A DNA stretch of 64,000 nucleotides from Coenobita brevimanus (GCA_032717465.1 CM064632.1:21519425-21583424), one strand, 5' to 3'. Numbered from the stretch's first letter, positions 20,660-32,102 are shown. Numbers and translations are program-made. The notes: generated from the sequence alone by a model not told the origin.

Positions 20660-22988
20660 GTTCAGCTCAATGCTCTCTGTTGTCTCATCCACTTTGTTAC
20701 TAAAAATAACACACTTAGATTTTGTCCTGTTAACCGTAAGCAAATGTTCATCTATACAGGCACAAAGTTTACTATATAAAGTGTCCATTTCTGCAGGTGT
20801 TTCTGCCAGTAGTACTAAGTCATCTGCATAAGCTAATATATTGCATCTGAGTTCTCCATAGCAGCATCCAACATCAGTGTCTGTTATCTCATTAATAATG
20901 CTGTCTATATAAAAATTAAATAAGAAAGGTGACAAAACTCCTCCTTGTCTCACACCTTTCTCTATAAAACAGTAATTACTAAAAGAATCTCGCCATTTAA
21001 TATTAGCTTGCTGGTTTCTTAGGTAATGCAGAATCATTAGTACCACGTCAACTGGCAGAGAACACCGTAGCAACTTCTTACCTAAAATAAAGTGGTCTAC
21101 CCTATCAAAAGCTTTACTTTAATCAATGAATGTGGCTAGGCCTGATCTCTTGTACCTAGAGTAGCACTTCATAATTTCTTTTAAAACAAGCATCAGTGGT
21201 TGATGAGCCAGATTTAAAACCAAACTGTCTATAATTTAAAACGAGCTTCTCGGATACGATATCTAAAATAAATAATTCAAAAATCTTTAAATGCATGATG
21301 ACTGCATTACTGGTCGATAGTTAGATGAATCTGTTACATTCTTTTTAGTATCTTTTAATACAGGGGTGATGGTACCCTTCAGTAAATTCCCAGGGAGGTA
21401 ACAATGAGCAAAGCACGTATTATAAAAACGGGCAAGATAACATAAAAAATACTCTGAGGCGTTCCTTAAAAATAGTGAATTAACCTGGTCATGACCTTGT
21501 CCAGCGTTGAGGCGGTGTATTAGCTTTCTTAGAGTTATGCTGGAGATTGTCAAACACATCTTTCTCTCGTGAGGCCAGGCTCTTCTTATCTCGTTACAAA
21601 TATTCACCTCCGCATCCGCAGCACTATGAGGCTGATTGCGTAAGAATTTCTCATAAAAAACTTGATTTATTTCCAAGTCACCATTGTGACCATCGATAAC
21701 ATTTGAGAGTTTGTTAATACATTTATTTTTCTTAACTTCACTCCAAAAGTGAATTTTATTTTTGTTACAGAATTTGTCCACAAGAGACCGGCAGATTTCT
21801 CTGTGTTCATTCTTTTTACATTCATTGAGGACTCGCTTAAACTCTTTTCTGGAACTTAGCATCTCTTCATGTAGAGTTGTACCTCTTAATCTGCCATGCC
21901 TTACCCAGTTAAGATATTTTATTCTGGCAGCACTGTGTTTGTCCTTGACACAACGATTCCACCCTGGGATTACATTAAATTTGTTTTTCTTAATACATCG
22001 TCTCATATATTTTTGGCTAGAGATCTGGATGCTATTCGTGATGATTTCGTACAGTTCATCAATCATTTTAAGATGCCCTGGGTCACGGCAACCTGTTCCA
22101 CAGCAGTCATGTATGGGTAGAGAGTAATAATCATGTAGATAGGCATCAACTGACTGACTAATGTCACAAATTTCATGATCTTTAAGTTTATCCCACTTTA
22201 TAGATAACTGTGTTTTATTACTGGAGTATATGTGAGAATGAATTGCCGACAAACCTCCGGTTAAACTAACTGGCTTCCAGTGGTAAATGATCAGAGCCAA
22301 TAATGCTTTGCCGTATGCCCATATTTTCTATCTTTATACAGTTATGCTCATTGCCCAAAACATGATCTAGTCATTTAGACACAGAGTTGCCGTAGCCCAT
22401 GAACGTGTAAGAATTACTGTCAAGGTTGTCCACATCAAAGCATCGTAAGGAATTTCTGTTCATAAAATCAGAAAGATTTCTCCAAGCTCTTCCATAAAAA
22501 GGGTCAGCATTAAAATCATCTATTAAAAACACACAGTCATAATTCAAAGCATCAAGGAAATGATCCAGCCTGGAGAGTGATTCAGGATAGTTATTTAAAG
22601 TTGTAACTTCCCATACATCACTCTTCAAGTAAACATTAATAAAAACAATTGTAAAACCAAAAATATTAACACTAAAAACCATAAAATTCTTCTCTAATAT
22701 TATTTCATTAATCTTTAAATGTACGTCTTTTTTCCATAGGATGGCCATACCTCCTTCTGGCCTGCCCCCCGTGCTGGTTAAGGCCTTATCGGAGAATGTG
22801 GCACCCACACCAACACAGTCATAGTCTTCATCAACAAAATCTAAAATACCAAGTTTATCGTTAGTTATAAAAGTTTCTTGTAAAAATATAAAATCATAAC
22901 CTGATGATGTTAACTTTCTAACTGGATCAATATTTTTCCTCAGAGAACAGCAGTTATACGTACAAAATTTTATAAAACCAGAAGCCAT
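20660..22988 (-). pseudogene. LINE B ORF2: endonuclease and reverse transcriptase (broken)
   Basis: From the ATG at 22988 the endonuclease carries TYNCCSLRKN, LQET (catalytic Glu), DDFNADP (Asp/Asn site, with a D where G is usual) and, after the break, SDHLPLEA. An in-frame TGA lies at 22371-22373 and a frameshift near 22265. The linker frame 22300-21287 follows and ends in NYRPV; another shift lies near 21285, then QFGFKSG. A TAA near 21120 interrupts the FID-SKAFDRVDH motif. The last RT piece (21073 to 20660) holds VRQGGVLSPFLFNFYID and the YADD catalytic motif (20819-20830), reaching IELNG before LINE A cuts in. At least four lesions make it inactive. Confidence 0.9.
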
Positions 22989-23108
22989 GATAAAATGGAA
23001 AAAGAAAGTCTAAAAAGGGAATAAAAATAAAAATTTTTCTTAATTGTATTAACCGATAATAAAAAGAAAGATATTTATTTAAAAAAAAAAATCAGCTAAG
23101 AACTATAT

Positions 23109-23626
23109 TTACGGTACCTGTCTCTTGAATCTGTCAAAAAACTTATCTACAATAATGTCCTCAGGCCAAAGTTCTGGGTTAAACAGTCTCTCCCTCTCAG
23201 AAAGTTTTAGTGTCACCTTAAAAGCTTGATGCTCATCAGTTCTAATCACTAATTTAGACACCGATAAAACTTGCACCCCAAAAACATCAAAAATAAAATT
23301 CTTCAAATCATCACAGGACACGTTATTATCTACTCTTCCTATAAAAATATCAATTAATCTTGTGGCTGCTTTAACTGCAGAGCTACCAGTCCTAAACACG
23401 CCTGTCACTCTCGTAGTTACCTTATGACTGTCCTTTCTTACTCTCCTCCGATTGACAAGTGTCCACCCTTCATTCTCCGATGTAGTGTCAGGAGGGGCCC
23501 TGGAGTTCCTACTGGCAGGGACGAGGCAACCATCCTTAGGTATAGCACCTGTATCCTTAGCGGTCAACCCATGCGGTGGTGGGCTGCGTAGTAGTAGTAG
23601 TAGTGGTAGTAGTAGTAGTGGTGGTG

Positions 23627-23682
<56 letters not shown>

Positions 23683-24014
23683 GGTGGTGGTGGTAGTAGA
23701 GGCAGGAGGAAGAGGAAGAGGAGGAGAACAGCAGCAGCTGCAGCAATATAGTTGTAGGTGTAGTAGTAATAGTACGGTAGTAGAAGTAGGTGTATTATTA
23801 TTATTATCATTATTATAATTGTTATTATTAGTAGTAGTAGTAATAGTAGTAGAAGTAATAGTGGTAGTAAAGGTAGTTCCAACCTCAGGCTTCTCTGAAC
23901 GCAGACCCGGTGGACTACATGACGAAGTTGGTCTTTTCCTGCAGCCATCCATCCTCCTTTCGGGGTATAGGAAGGGAGATGAGGGGCGTGTGCATAACCG
24001 GACAGTATAGCCAC
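23109..24014 (-). pseudogene. LINE B ORF1, RNA-binding-type protein distorted by triplet expansion
   Basis: The last ~115 codons look like a real ORF1 C-terminal domain: WTLVNRRRVRK, then DIFIGRVDNNVS (RRM-like start), FKVTL, and a PELWPEDIIVDKFFDR end like that of CR1/L2-group ORF1 proteins. Upstream the frame passes through a large GTA/GTG triplet tract that reads as poly-Leu. The likely original N-terminus (MDGCRKRPTSSCSPPGLRSE, from 23952) is in a different frame, so expansion or an indel broke the reading frame. The C-terminus ends about 120 bp before the ORF2 start. Confidence 0.72.
23586..23870. repeat. Triplet-repeat expansion inside LINE B ORF1
   Basis: GTA/GTG units (23586-23700), a GGA-rich purine segment, then GTA and ATT units to about 23870. 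All frames read as homopolymers (Val, Ser/Gly, Leu, Thr or Tyr/His). Confidence 0.93.
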
Positions 24015-24224
24015 ACAGTCATATCGGTGCCAGCGTAGTGAAGGGGTTACGATTAAGAAAGTTTATGAATACGACACCCGATTCCCCGCAGCGGCTAATC
24101 TACGTGGCCGGCTGAGAGGCTGAAAACTGCCGCTGTGAATATTGATAAGGACGGCTGGGTGGGGGGCTGGCTGCGGCGGGGGTTCCCTCGGCTGATTAAA
24201 ACCAGCTCGTGGTAGCTAGAATTA
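24015..24224. other. Possible 5' flank or UTR of LINE B; no gene
   Basis: GC-richer sequence than its surroundings. Contains a GTAGTGAAGGGGTTA block (about 24034) also found elsewhere in the window. The 5' boundary of LINE B could not be fixed. Confidence 0.35.
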
Positions 24225-24227
24225 TAC

Positions 24228-24281
<54 letters not shown>

Positions 24282-24655
24282 TAGAGTGTTGGTGTGGTGT
24301 GGAGTGGTATGGCGTGGTGTGTGCTGTTTGTTTTGGTGTGTTGTCTGGTGTGGTGTGGTGTTGCTTGGTGTGTGTGGGTAGGTATAGTGCAGTTCAATGT
24401 GATGTGATGATATAAAGTTATGTGATGTGATATGTCGTGTGGTGTAGTGTGGTGTGGTGTAATGTGATGTGGATTGATGTAATGTGTGGTGTGGTGTGGT
24501 GAAGTGTGGTGTGGTATGTTAGGTACTGTACAGTGCCGTGTGGTGTGGTGAGGTGTGTTAGGTATTGTATACAATAGATGGTGTGATGCGATGTGGTGTG
24601 GTGTGTGGTATGGTGTGGTTTGTGGTGTGGTGTGGTGTTGTGTGGTTGAATTCAG
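24225..24655. repeat. (GT)n tract followed by a GTGTG-type pentamer array
   Basis: A perfect GT run (24225-24279) followed by about 375 bp of degenerate GTGTG/GTATG/GTGAT units, mostly five bases long (TGGTG). A similar array lies at 59040-59370. Confidence 0.92.
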
Positions 24656-26123
24656 TAGCACACCAGTTAATAATTACGTTAGACTCTCGCCTCTTGTTTC
24701 TGTTTGCTCACCTCTTTCATTTCCAGGGGTACTCAAGGATGGGGAGGGTGGGGAGGCAGGCGGGGAGGAGGAGGAGGTAGAGGATGGGAGGAGAGAAAAG
24801 GAAAGAAAAGAAGAGGGGGAAGAGGGGGAGGGTAGGGAGTGATGGGGAGCAAGGAGGTAGGAAGGATTAGTTTTTTTTTATGCTCCCCACTGATTTTTTT
24901 TTTTTTTTCCAATTCAGAAGAGACGTGTTGTAATGAGGGGGTTTATAAAGTCTATATCTAACCTTGATATTCGAAAAGCTTTTCCTAATGCTGAAAAAAA
25001 TCGTGTGGAAGCTGCAAGATTGTGATGAAAAGTAGAAGGGGAATATAGAGAGACGATATGAAATGAGAGTGGAGGGAAGGTGGCCAGAGAGGTGGAGGAA
25101 AAGTAGACAGGGAGGTAGGGGAAAGGTGGGCAGGGAGGTGGAGGAATGGTGGGCAGGAAGGTTGAGGGAAATTGGGCAAGGAGGTAAAAAGGAAGAAAGA
25201 GTGAGGGAGATGAATAAGGTAAGCAAGAATGGGTTGGAAACGCAGGCAGAAGTAGGAGGAAGAGGGAATGGGAGAGAGGGTGGGCAGGAATGTTGAGAGA
25301 GAGAAAGAGAGAGAGAGAGAGAAGGGGGGGTGAGTCAGGCTGAAAAACGTCTGAAGGCTGGAGCTCCTCATGATTTTAAGCAGGAGTATTTTCCATCTTA
25401 ATTTGACTTATAAGGCAGGAAAGACGGTCGGGTTGATAGGAGGCCAGGAGGCTAATGTGTTTTTATGAGCCTTTGTATTAAAATCTTGCTACCTCCAGTT
25501 GATATTACCCGTACTTTACCTGGTAGGAACTAAATTATCCCTTTACTGCACAAAACTATATTCTTGCTACCCTAGGATGATTTTGTTTTGTCTAGAACAC
25601 ATATCTTTGTAGGAATAATAAGAGAAAGGTACTCAGCGTACTATCCTTCGCCTACAGGCTTATTGTCACGAACCCCAAGAATATCTCATGTGTTAACTTG
25701 CATGTCATTCTGCTTAGGGAGGATTTGTCTAACTGTATCTCTCGCTATGGCAGCGGCCCTTCCTTAACCCCTCCACTAATTACAGGCCTCATCTTACGTT
25801 GAATAAAACCGTCTGGTGGTAACATGTAAAAAATAAAGCCAGTACAGAAATGCTAGGTAGATGCGGGAACTTCAGGGCTCTAATGTGGGGCTTCTCTACG
25901 GTCGCTGAAGTCTATGGGAATGAAGCGCCTCGTTCCTGAAATGATGTATGTGAGTGACAGACGGACAGGGCCGCTCCAAGAGATGCTCCCATATTAAAAG
26001 TACGTCCTCGGACTGAAGATGTTTAAGAAGAATTTTTATTGTGATATCTCTCGCTATGGCAGCGACCTTTCCTTATCTAAAAGAAAAATTTTTTCGTAGT
26101 AGTTAGAATAAAACAGAAAAATA
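24656..26123. other. Purine-rich stretch, then a dispersed-repeat relic; no gene
   Basis: About 24728-25340 is dominated by GGGAGG/GGAAGG purine runs, including a 30-bp unit (GGGAGGTAGGGGAAAGGTGG-like) repeated four times near 25070-25170. Around 25765-25820 lies the GAATAAAACCGTCTGG core. The block TCTCTCGCTATGGCAGCG occurs twice (about 25737 and 26045). No coding gene. Confidence 0.5.
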
Positions 26124-26339
26124 TACAGGATGGTTCATATAGCCTATAATGCCACTGTTATCCTCTACCTGGCGATTTCTTGTGTGTTGCGGGGACGGCT
26201 CAGTTAAGCCTCTGCCCTGCATCCTTAACTAATCCCTGTTCCCACTGCTACACCAGCAGACTTAGCCGTGCCCGCAACACACGAGATAGCTACTGCCAGG
26301 TGAGTTTCCAGTGCAGCGCTATATATGAACCACCCCGTA
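26124..26339. mobile_element. Short terminal-inverted-repeat element, family 'TACAGGGTG', complete copy
   Basis: 216 bp. The left end TACAGGATGGTTCATATA and right end TATATGAACCACCCCGTA are inverted repeats, with terminal TA on both sides compatible with a TA target. A second internal inverted pair (TTGTGTGTTGCGGGGACGGC and its near complement GCCGTGCCCGCAACACACGA) lets nearly the whole element fold. No transposase. Confidence 0.75.
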
Positions 26340-27194
26340 TATCGTAGTGAAGTGGTTAGCCTTGTGTCACACGCGTTTTTTATCGTATTTTATTCCAGCT
26401 AATTCCAGACTACTTAGGTCAGGTGGAGGTGAGTCATAGGAGTCTCAGAGTGTTAATACAGGTATAACTAACCCCCTTATTGTCGGGAAAACTCCAGTAT
26501 TCTACGATATTTCAGCCAAAGCCAGACGATTTTATTCTGCTTAGAATGAGTCATAGGAGCCTGAGTGCTAATATCATGTTCGAAATGTGAGAGTATATAC
26601 TGCAGTTAGTGCTCTGTTTAGGTCCAGTGCACTTGTACAGTTGTTTTCAAAAGTTCCATTCCTCTTCCATTCTGTCAGTAGCTCATAACGTTGTATTAGT
26701 TTTCGTAATTAAGAATAACAGTTAGTTGAGACTAACTCTTTAACCAACCAAAGTGATAATAGTGACTATGCAACCGTACAAAGTTGTGGGATACTGCATG
26801 TCAGGAGGAGGAACGGAACTTTTGCGTGGAACTGTACATCTAATTTACTGAAATACCTATGTTCATAAAAAAAGCCAATTAGCTTAATGAAATCCATATT
26901 GTCCCTGGAGCTAATATCTATATTGGTAGCTGCATATTAGGCCTTGCCTCGTGCCTTTTAAATGTCCTGGATTTTCATAACTATAAACCAATTTAGGGCG
27001 CAGTTAGTTCGGTCTTTTATGATACTGGCGCAGGGTGATACAGGTGATACACATAACACCGTGGCGTTAATGAGAACACATATCACCCTCCTAACACAAA
27101 TGACCCACCCGTAAAAACGGGTTCAACATTTATGAAAACTGATCTAGGGTTGTTGTTGCAGAAAGTTGTTGATGCAGAGTCAGCAACGCACGCA
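26340..27194. other. No gene; dispersed core near 26530
   Basis: Contains AGCCAGACGATTTTATTCTG (reverse form of the GAATAAAATCGTCTGGC core). The block GAGTCATAGGAGYCT occurs twice (about 26432 and 26548), suggesting a diverged repeat. Nothing else recognised. Confidence 0.45.
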
Positions 27195-27530
27195 CTCAGT
27201 CACTCACCACCACCACCACCACCACCACTACCAACAACAACAGTAACAACAACAACATAAAAACAGCAACAACATCAAAAACAGCAACATCAAAAACAGC
27301 AACATCATCAAACACAGCAACATCATCAAAAACAGCAACAACATCAAAAACAGCAACATCATCAAAAACATGAAAAAGGTACCATCAAAAACAGCATCAT
27401 CATCAAAAAACATCAAAAACAGCAACATCAGAAACAGCAACATCATCAGACATCAAAAAACCGCAACATCATCAAAAACCGCAACATCAAAATCAACAAC
27501 ATAATTAAAAACAAGATAAAAAAGTAACGA
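27195..27530. repeat. Compound CAC / AACAGC / ATCAAA array
   Basis: Starts with CAC triplets, then about 300 bp of AACAGCAACATCATCAAAA-type units built from AAC, AGC, ATC and AAA triplets. Confidence 0.9.
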
Positions 27531-27799
27531 CAACAGCCAAAACGAAATTCACCATATTGACCATTTTCACACCAAAGGCTGATGTGAGATTGTCATTGCA
27601 GGGTAACACCGGTCTGTCTGGCCGAGCAGACTCATCTACCGCAGGCAAGCAATCGTCCTTGTAGACCCGTCCCGTTCAGTGAACCAGTGTTTCATTGCGA
27701 TAGACAGCGCCTCGCTACAGTGAGGCGCAGGGAAGAGTGTGGAGGTTTGGTTCCCGGATGGACGCCACATTTGCATCTCCACCTAGTTAACAGGGACAC
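27531..27799. other. No gene recognised
   Basis: Unique sequence. TCTGGCCGAGCAGACTC near 27618 resembles a tRNA A box and GGTTTGGTTCCCGG near 27747 a B box, but 130 bp apart, too far for a plain tRNA gene. Confidence 0.3.
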
Positions 27800-28055
27800 C
27801 CTAGTAGACTCCAGATCACTCGTTATTTGGCTATATGGTTACCACCCAATATTGTAAATGGATCCTTGGGTTACAGGAAACCATCTGGCATGTCACGGAA
27901 TGTAGAGCCACTCCCAGTGGAAAGAAGAGTAATAAAAAGTGGCAGGGATGGGAAAATAGGAAGAGAGCAGAGCAGACCCAAAAAGGGAACGATAAAGGTG
28001 AAGGAAGTAGTAGGCAGTCTTACATCAAGTGAGTGAATGATGCTTGCTACCACTT
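27800..28055 (-). mobile_element. tRNA-like dispersed repeat (SINE-like), partial minus-strand copy
   Basis: On the minus strand CTCACTTGATGTA, ATGGTTTCCTGTAACCCAAG and GGGTGGTAACCATAT match the 5' half of copies at 1796-2275 and 11061-11360. A purine-rich insert at about 27925-28015 interrupts it, in the same place where copy 1 has a pyrimidine-rich insert. Confidence 0.6.
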
Positions 28056-28232
28056 GCCATCAATGGGGTGAGGTAGGATCCAGAATTAATAATAATAATA
28101 ATATAAAAATTAAAATGAAGCTGAAAATCACTCATTCAAACCCTCGGAATCCTGGCAACATCTGATAAACCTAGTCGTCTGCACATTTTTTTTCTTTATA
28201 GATGCACATCACATAAACCTGCCAAAGAGCTC
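28056..28232. other. Left flank of the LTR element; no gene
   Basis: Short AAT run near 28086 and unique sequence up to the target duplication. Confidence 0.5.
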
Positions 28233-28236
28233 GTTC
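28233..28236. repeat. 4-bp target-site duplication GTTC, left
   Basis: GTTC directly precedes the left LTR. The same four bases follow the right LTR at 31875-31878. Confidence 0.8.
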
Positions 28237-28800
28237 TGTCATAAAGACTTTGTAGTTACTTGTAGAGAAGTATATTTTAGACTTGTGGTCGAGCGGCTTT
28301 TATATCTTGTAGTAGCTTCCCCACCAGATGTCATGTAGTGACGGGAGAGGTAAAGAATAGTATGGGACTATTTTTATTTGTCTTGGAAATATTAAACCAG
28401 GTCTCTCACATGGAAAGAGTATAAGTCCCAGGTAGCTACCTCCCTGTCTCGCTATCTCTCTCTCTCTCTGTTCTAAGGCTAATCTCCGTCTCGACCTCTC
28501 TCTAGGGTCGCTTGTCTCCTTCTAAACTCTCTTTCCTGAAATCTGGTGTAGCAGGGGTGTGTCACGTATGTTCCTCATGGTTACCAGATCTTTGTTCACG
28601 AGAGGACTGCTGACAGCTAACTGCATCATCTCCTTACTGGCCGCTGTCGTCAGCTTTCCTCAGTGTTAAGAGTGTGTAAGCATGTTTAGCACTGCTCGAT
28701 TCTCGCAGACACAACACCTTCTCATCATTTGACTTCCTGCTTCTATCTGTCTCTCTGTCTATCTATTTATCTATCTATCTATTATGTAGTCTTTACCACA
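28237..28800 (-). repeat. Left long terminal repeat (564 bp)
   Basis: Begins TGTCATAAAGACTTTGTAG and ends CTTTACCACA (TG...CA). It matches 31317-31874 with only two substitutions outside simple repeats plus two length changes in TC and TATC runs. Read on the minus strand it has a TATA box (GATATAAAAGCCGC, 28293-28306), consistent with a promoter. By the primer-site position the element is on the minus strand, so this is its 3' LTR. Confidence 0.93.
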
Positions 28801-29095
28801 CTGCTCGGTCGCGCGAAAATGGCGTACCATCGACATTTAATAGTCATAACATATTAATACATACTACATACACATTATAATGAACTTATAAGCTAATTAA
28901 GTGAAATACATAATATTGTAAAGTAACATAATTGTATGAATATTGTATACATATATTATTCATAGTAAATAGTGATTATTCAGTAATATTACATTTTAAA
29001 TAAGTTGTATACATATTTGAATAAATGCATTAAAGTAAATTATTTAACTGTAATACAGTATGTACTTGGGATATTATAGTGAAATGCATACATGT

Positions 29096-29530
29096 GTTGG
29101 CCTTATATTGTAGTTACATTTTGTTAATGCAACTATTTCATAAGTGTCTTGGCCTTATAATTGTAGTTAAAGTTACATAAAAGTTACATCTTGTTAATGC
29201 AACTGTTAATTGGCAAAGTGTAACATAATGCAATCGTTTGTCGTTACATAATTGTTACATATCGTTTGTAGGTACATAATTGTAGTTAGTGTAACATAAT
29301 GCAATCGTTTGTCGTTACATAATTGTTACATATCGTTTGTAGTTAATGTAACATAATGCAATCGTTTGTCATTACATAATTGTTACATATCGGTTGTAGG
29401 TACATAATTATAGTTAAAGTTACATAAAAGTTACATCTTGTTAATGCAACTGTTACATTAATTGGTACATATTGTTTGTAGTATTGTTTATAGTTACATA
29501 ATTGTAATAAGTGTAACATAATTGTAATAA
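29096..29530. repeat. Internal ~70-bp tandem repeats of the LTR element
   Basis: A unit containing GTAACATAATGCAATCGTTT and GTTACATAATTGTTACATAT recurs about three times at 29218-29400. A TTACATCTTGTTAATGCAAC block occurs near 29180 and 29430. Non-coding. Confidence 0.85.
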
Positions 29531-30479
29531 CTGCAGTCCTTACATATGCTGCGGTCGATGATAGTGATGATGTGTCAAGCCACTTGTTTGTGGAGACACA
29601 ATTTGCTTTTTTGTTTGTAGTTTATGTGGTATTTTGGCATATATAGTAACATTTACACTTATTTTCATTTGTTTGTTATGTGATCTTACTTTATTTCTCT
29701 TTTTTCTTTCTTACTTTTCTTTCTTTCTTTCTTTTTTTTTTTTTTTTTGTTTCTCTTTGCTTGTGTACACTTTTTCCATGTTCATGGTTGCATAATTACT
29801 GGCTAATTTCCTTGGGATACTTTTTTAAAGTTTAGTTTATATTACACAGATACTATAAAATGATATTATATAGTCCCATATTTTGTTATTTTATATAAAA
29901 AAATATATACACTATATACAGTATTAACTATACACACTGATTTGTTGTTCACCTGTACCTATCGTGAGTAATAAGTGTGTCAGCACTGTGTGGAAATCAT
30001 TGTCTTCACGATTGTGTTGAAGATGTTCACTCTTGCTAACGGCATTTGTGTTGGCCATTTTTTTTTTTTTTTTCTAGTTTACCTTGTAACTTAATTTATA
30101 TGTTTCCACTAGGTAGCTTGAATTAATAAATGTTTAATGCAGTTCTTATAATTGCTCACTGAGTAACTGTGATGGTATATTTTCTTTATTACTTTGTAGA
30201 TGTAATAATGTATAGTTGTATGTATGAAACACGTATTTTATGTAGGTATAAATGGTAACACTCGTTGGTAGTAAATAAATGTTATAATAAATGAATGAAT
30301 ATATACAGTGTAGAATATTTATTGTTGGTGATTATTTAGTATTTGAGTTATGCAGATAACTGAAGTAAGTATGTGTATTTAAACTGTAACTATACAGCAC
30401 GTTTTTTATGTTTGTGCAGAAGCTTATTGTCTATCACTGTGTATTGTATAAATGAAGTAACTATGTAACTCACTAATTT

Positions 30480-31315
30480 TTACCGTGGAGGAAAATGGTG
30501 TGAGTGGTGTTGCACGTGGTGATAGCGTTGTCCTTCGCGGGTTGATTGGCGTGTTGTCGTCTCAGCACATGGTGACGTCGGCTTCCCACACTGGTAGCTG
30601 TGGTGAGTGAATGAGTAGCGATGAGTAACTTGAGTGAAGACGAGTGAGTAAGATGAGTTGTGAATATGGACTTGGTGTTTGCTTCGTCGTCCTGACCTCT
30701 TCACACCTGCGTAAGCGTTGGGGGTTGGGTGGATGTAGCAGAGAGAGGAGGGTGAGGTCTGGTGGTTATGAGTTGTGAGTCGTCTCTCACTCTTCGTTTG
30801 TTTGTTTGTTTGTTTGTATGTTTTCTTTCTTTCTTGATGTATTCTTGGTCCTTTTTTCTTGTGATTTACTCGTTGTGGGATGAAGACTGCCGCTTCTTGT
30901 AGGTGCGTGTAGAAGATTATACAGACGACGTAGAGTTGTTAATTGTAGTTGATTGTAGATGGTTGTAGTTCGCTGATTCGTCGTAGACTCGTAGACTATT
31001 TGCACTGTAGGCTGTATTTTGTAGGATTCAATGTAGAACTGAAGCTAATCTTGTAGTCTCGGTTGCTTTTGTAGAAATTTGCTTTTTAATACGGAGACGA
31101 TGTCCGCAGATTTGCTGGTTTTGTCGTTAAGCTACTTGCAAGGCGTCGAGTGATCTCTTGACCTCTGCATCAGCGTAATGATCTGGGAGACGGAGGGGGC
31201 TGGATGGAGAGAATACTGTCAGGAGCTGATGTTGTTGGTTGTTTTCAATCTTGATATTTTGTAGGAATTTAATGTTGATTCGTAGACGAGGTTCGTATAC
31301 GTTCGCTGCTACCAA
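30480..31315 (-). other. Leader-like region of the LTR element with small open frames
   Basis: Lies immediately downstream of the primer site on the minus strand. Three short frames (31315-31127, 31005-30787, 30704-30480) show no Gag-type zinc knuckle or known domain. This looks like an untranslated leader or packaging region rather than protein genes. Confidence 0.4.
31306..31314 (-). promoter_or_regulatory. Primer-binding site matching initiator tRNA-Met 3' end
   Basis: Minus-strand TGGTAGCAG, two bases (TT) inside the LTR edge. It is complementary to a CTGCTACCA tRNA 3' end, as in eukaryotic initiator tRNA-Met. This sets the element orientation as minus. Confidence 0.7.
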
Positions 31316-31316
31316 A

Positions 31317-31874
31317 TGTCATAAAGACTTTGTAGTTACTTGTAGAGAAGTATATTTTAGACTTGTGGTCGAGCGGCTTTTATATCTTGTAGTAGCTTCC
31401 CCACCAGATGTCATGTAGTGACGGGAGAGGTAAAGAATAGTATGGGACTATTTTTATTTGTCTTGGAAATATTAAACCAGGTCTCTCACATGGAAAGAGT
31501 ATAAGTCCCGGGTAGCTACCTCCCTGTCTCGCTATCTCTCTCTCTCTGTTCTAAGGCTAATCTCCGTCTCGACCTCTCTCTAGGGTCGCTTGTCTCCTTC
31601 TAAACTCTCTTTCCTAAAATCTGGTGTAGCAGGGGTGTGTCACGTATGTTCCTCATGGTTACCAGATCTTTGTTCACGAGAGGACTGCTGACAGCTAACT
31701 GCATCATCTCCTTACTGGCCGCTGTCGTCAGCTTTCCTCAGTGTTAAGAGTGTGTAAGCATGTTTAGCACTGCTCGATTCTCGCAGACACAACACCTTCT
31801 CATCATTTGACTTCCTGCTTCTATCTGTCTCTCTATCTATCTATCTATCTATCTATTATGTAGTCTTTACCACA
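31317..31874 (-). repeat. Right long terminal repeat (558 bp)
   Basis: Direct repeat of 28237-28800. On the minus strand it is the 5' LTR, followed directly by the primer-binding site. Confidence 0.93.
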
Positions 31875-31878
31875 GTTC
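31875..31878. repeat. 4-bp target-site duplication GTTC, right
   Basis: Follows the terminal CA of the right LTR and matches 28233-28236. Confidence 0.8.
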
Positions 31879-32065
31879 GTCCGCTATGCAGAACTGTTGT
31901 CCTGGCTTCCTTCAGCATCATCAACAATTATATCAACAATAGCTTATCAATACACGTGATGCAATAATTGGGCGTTTAAACAGTAGCAGATATTGAACGT
32001 AAATAATAAGTGAACAGAAGGGCATCACCACCACCACCACCAACAGCAACAACAACAACAACAAC

Positions 32066-32102
<37 letters not shown>

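Larger units (their letters stand above)
12898..24014 (-). mobile_element. LINE 'B': older non-LTR retrotransposon on the minus strand, split by LINE 'A'
   Basis: Order on the minus strand: ORF1 (24014-23109), ORF2 endonuclease (22988-22371), linker (22300-21287), RT (about 21270-20660), then after the inserted element the C-terminal domain (14286-13712) and a 3' UTR running to a GAAATAAAGAAATGATGATG-type end near 12900. A short triplet tail and an ORF1 with a C-terminal PELWPE motif are compatible with the CR1/L2/Daphne group, but the clade is unconfirmed. Several stops and frameshifts show it is dead. The 5' boundary is unclear and may lie a little beyond 24014. Confidence 0.8.
28237..31874 (-). 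mobile_element. Non-autonomous LTR retrotransposon (LARD-like)
   Basis: 3.6 kb with two near-identical LTRs, TG...CA termini, a 4-bp target duplication and a primer-binding site next to the right LTR. The ~2.5-kb interior (28801-31316) encodes no gag, protease, RT or integrase. It is AT-rich, with local tandem repeats at 29096-29530 and a more GC-rich block of small minus-strand frames at 30480-31315. This fits a large retrotransposon derivative that would need proteins supplied in trans. A 4-bp duplication and tRNA-Met-type primer site are compatible with a Ty3/Gypsy-type partner, which is inference. I could not identify a clear polypurine tract next to 28801. Confidence 0.88.

Noticed and set aside
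23109..24014. Poly-leucine segment as a membrane protein
   Set aside because: The leucines come from CTA/CTG triplet expansion within LINE B ORF1; downstream residues belong to the ORF1 RNA-binding domain.
12885..24050. Target duplication for LINE B from CCTTCACT at the left and AGTGAAGG at the right
   Set aside because: The two are inverted rather than direct, and the same GTGAAGG block is a dispersed motif elsewhere, so it does not define insertion borders.
27195..27530. CRISPR-like array
   Set aside because: Units are interleaved AAC/AGC/ATC triplets without unique spacers or a constant repeat; eukaryotic simple sequence.
27600..27765. tRNA gene with A box near 27618 and B box near 27747
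   Set aside because: The boxes are about 130 bp apart, too far for a plain tRNA, and no cloverleaf forms.
28233..31878. Simple segmental duplication instead of an LTR element
   Set aside because: TG...CA ends, a matching 4-bp duplication outside, a primer-binding site inside and an independent solo LTR at 62101 favour the LTR interpretation.
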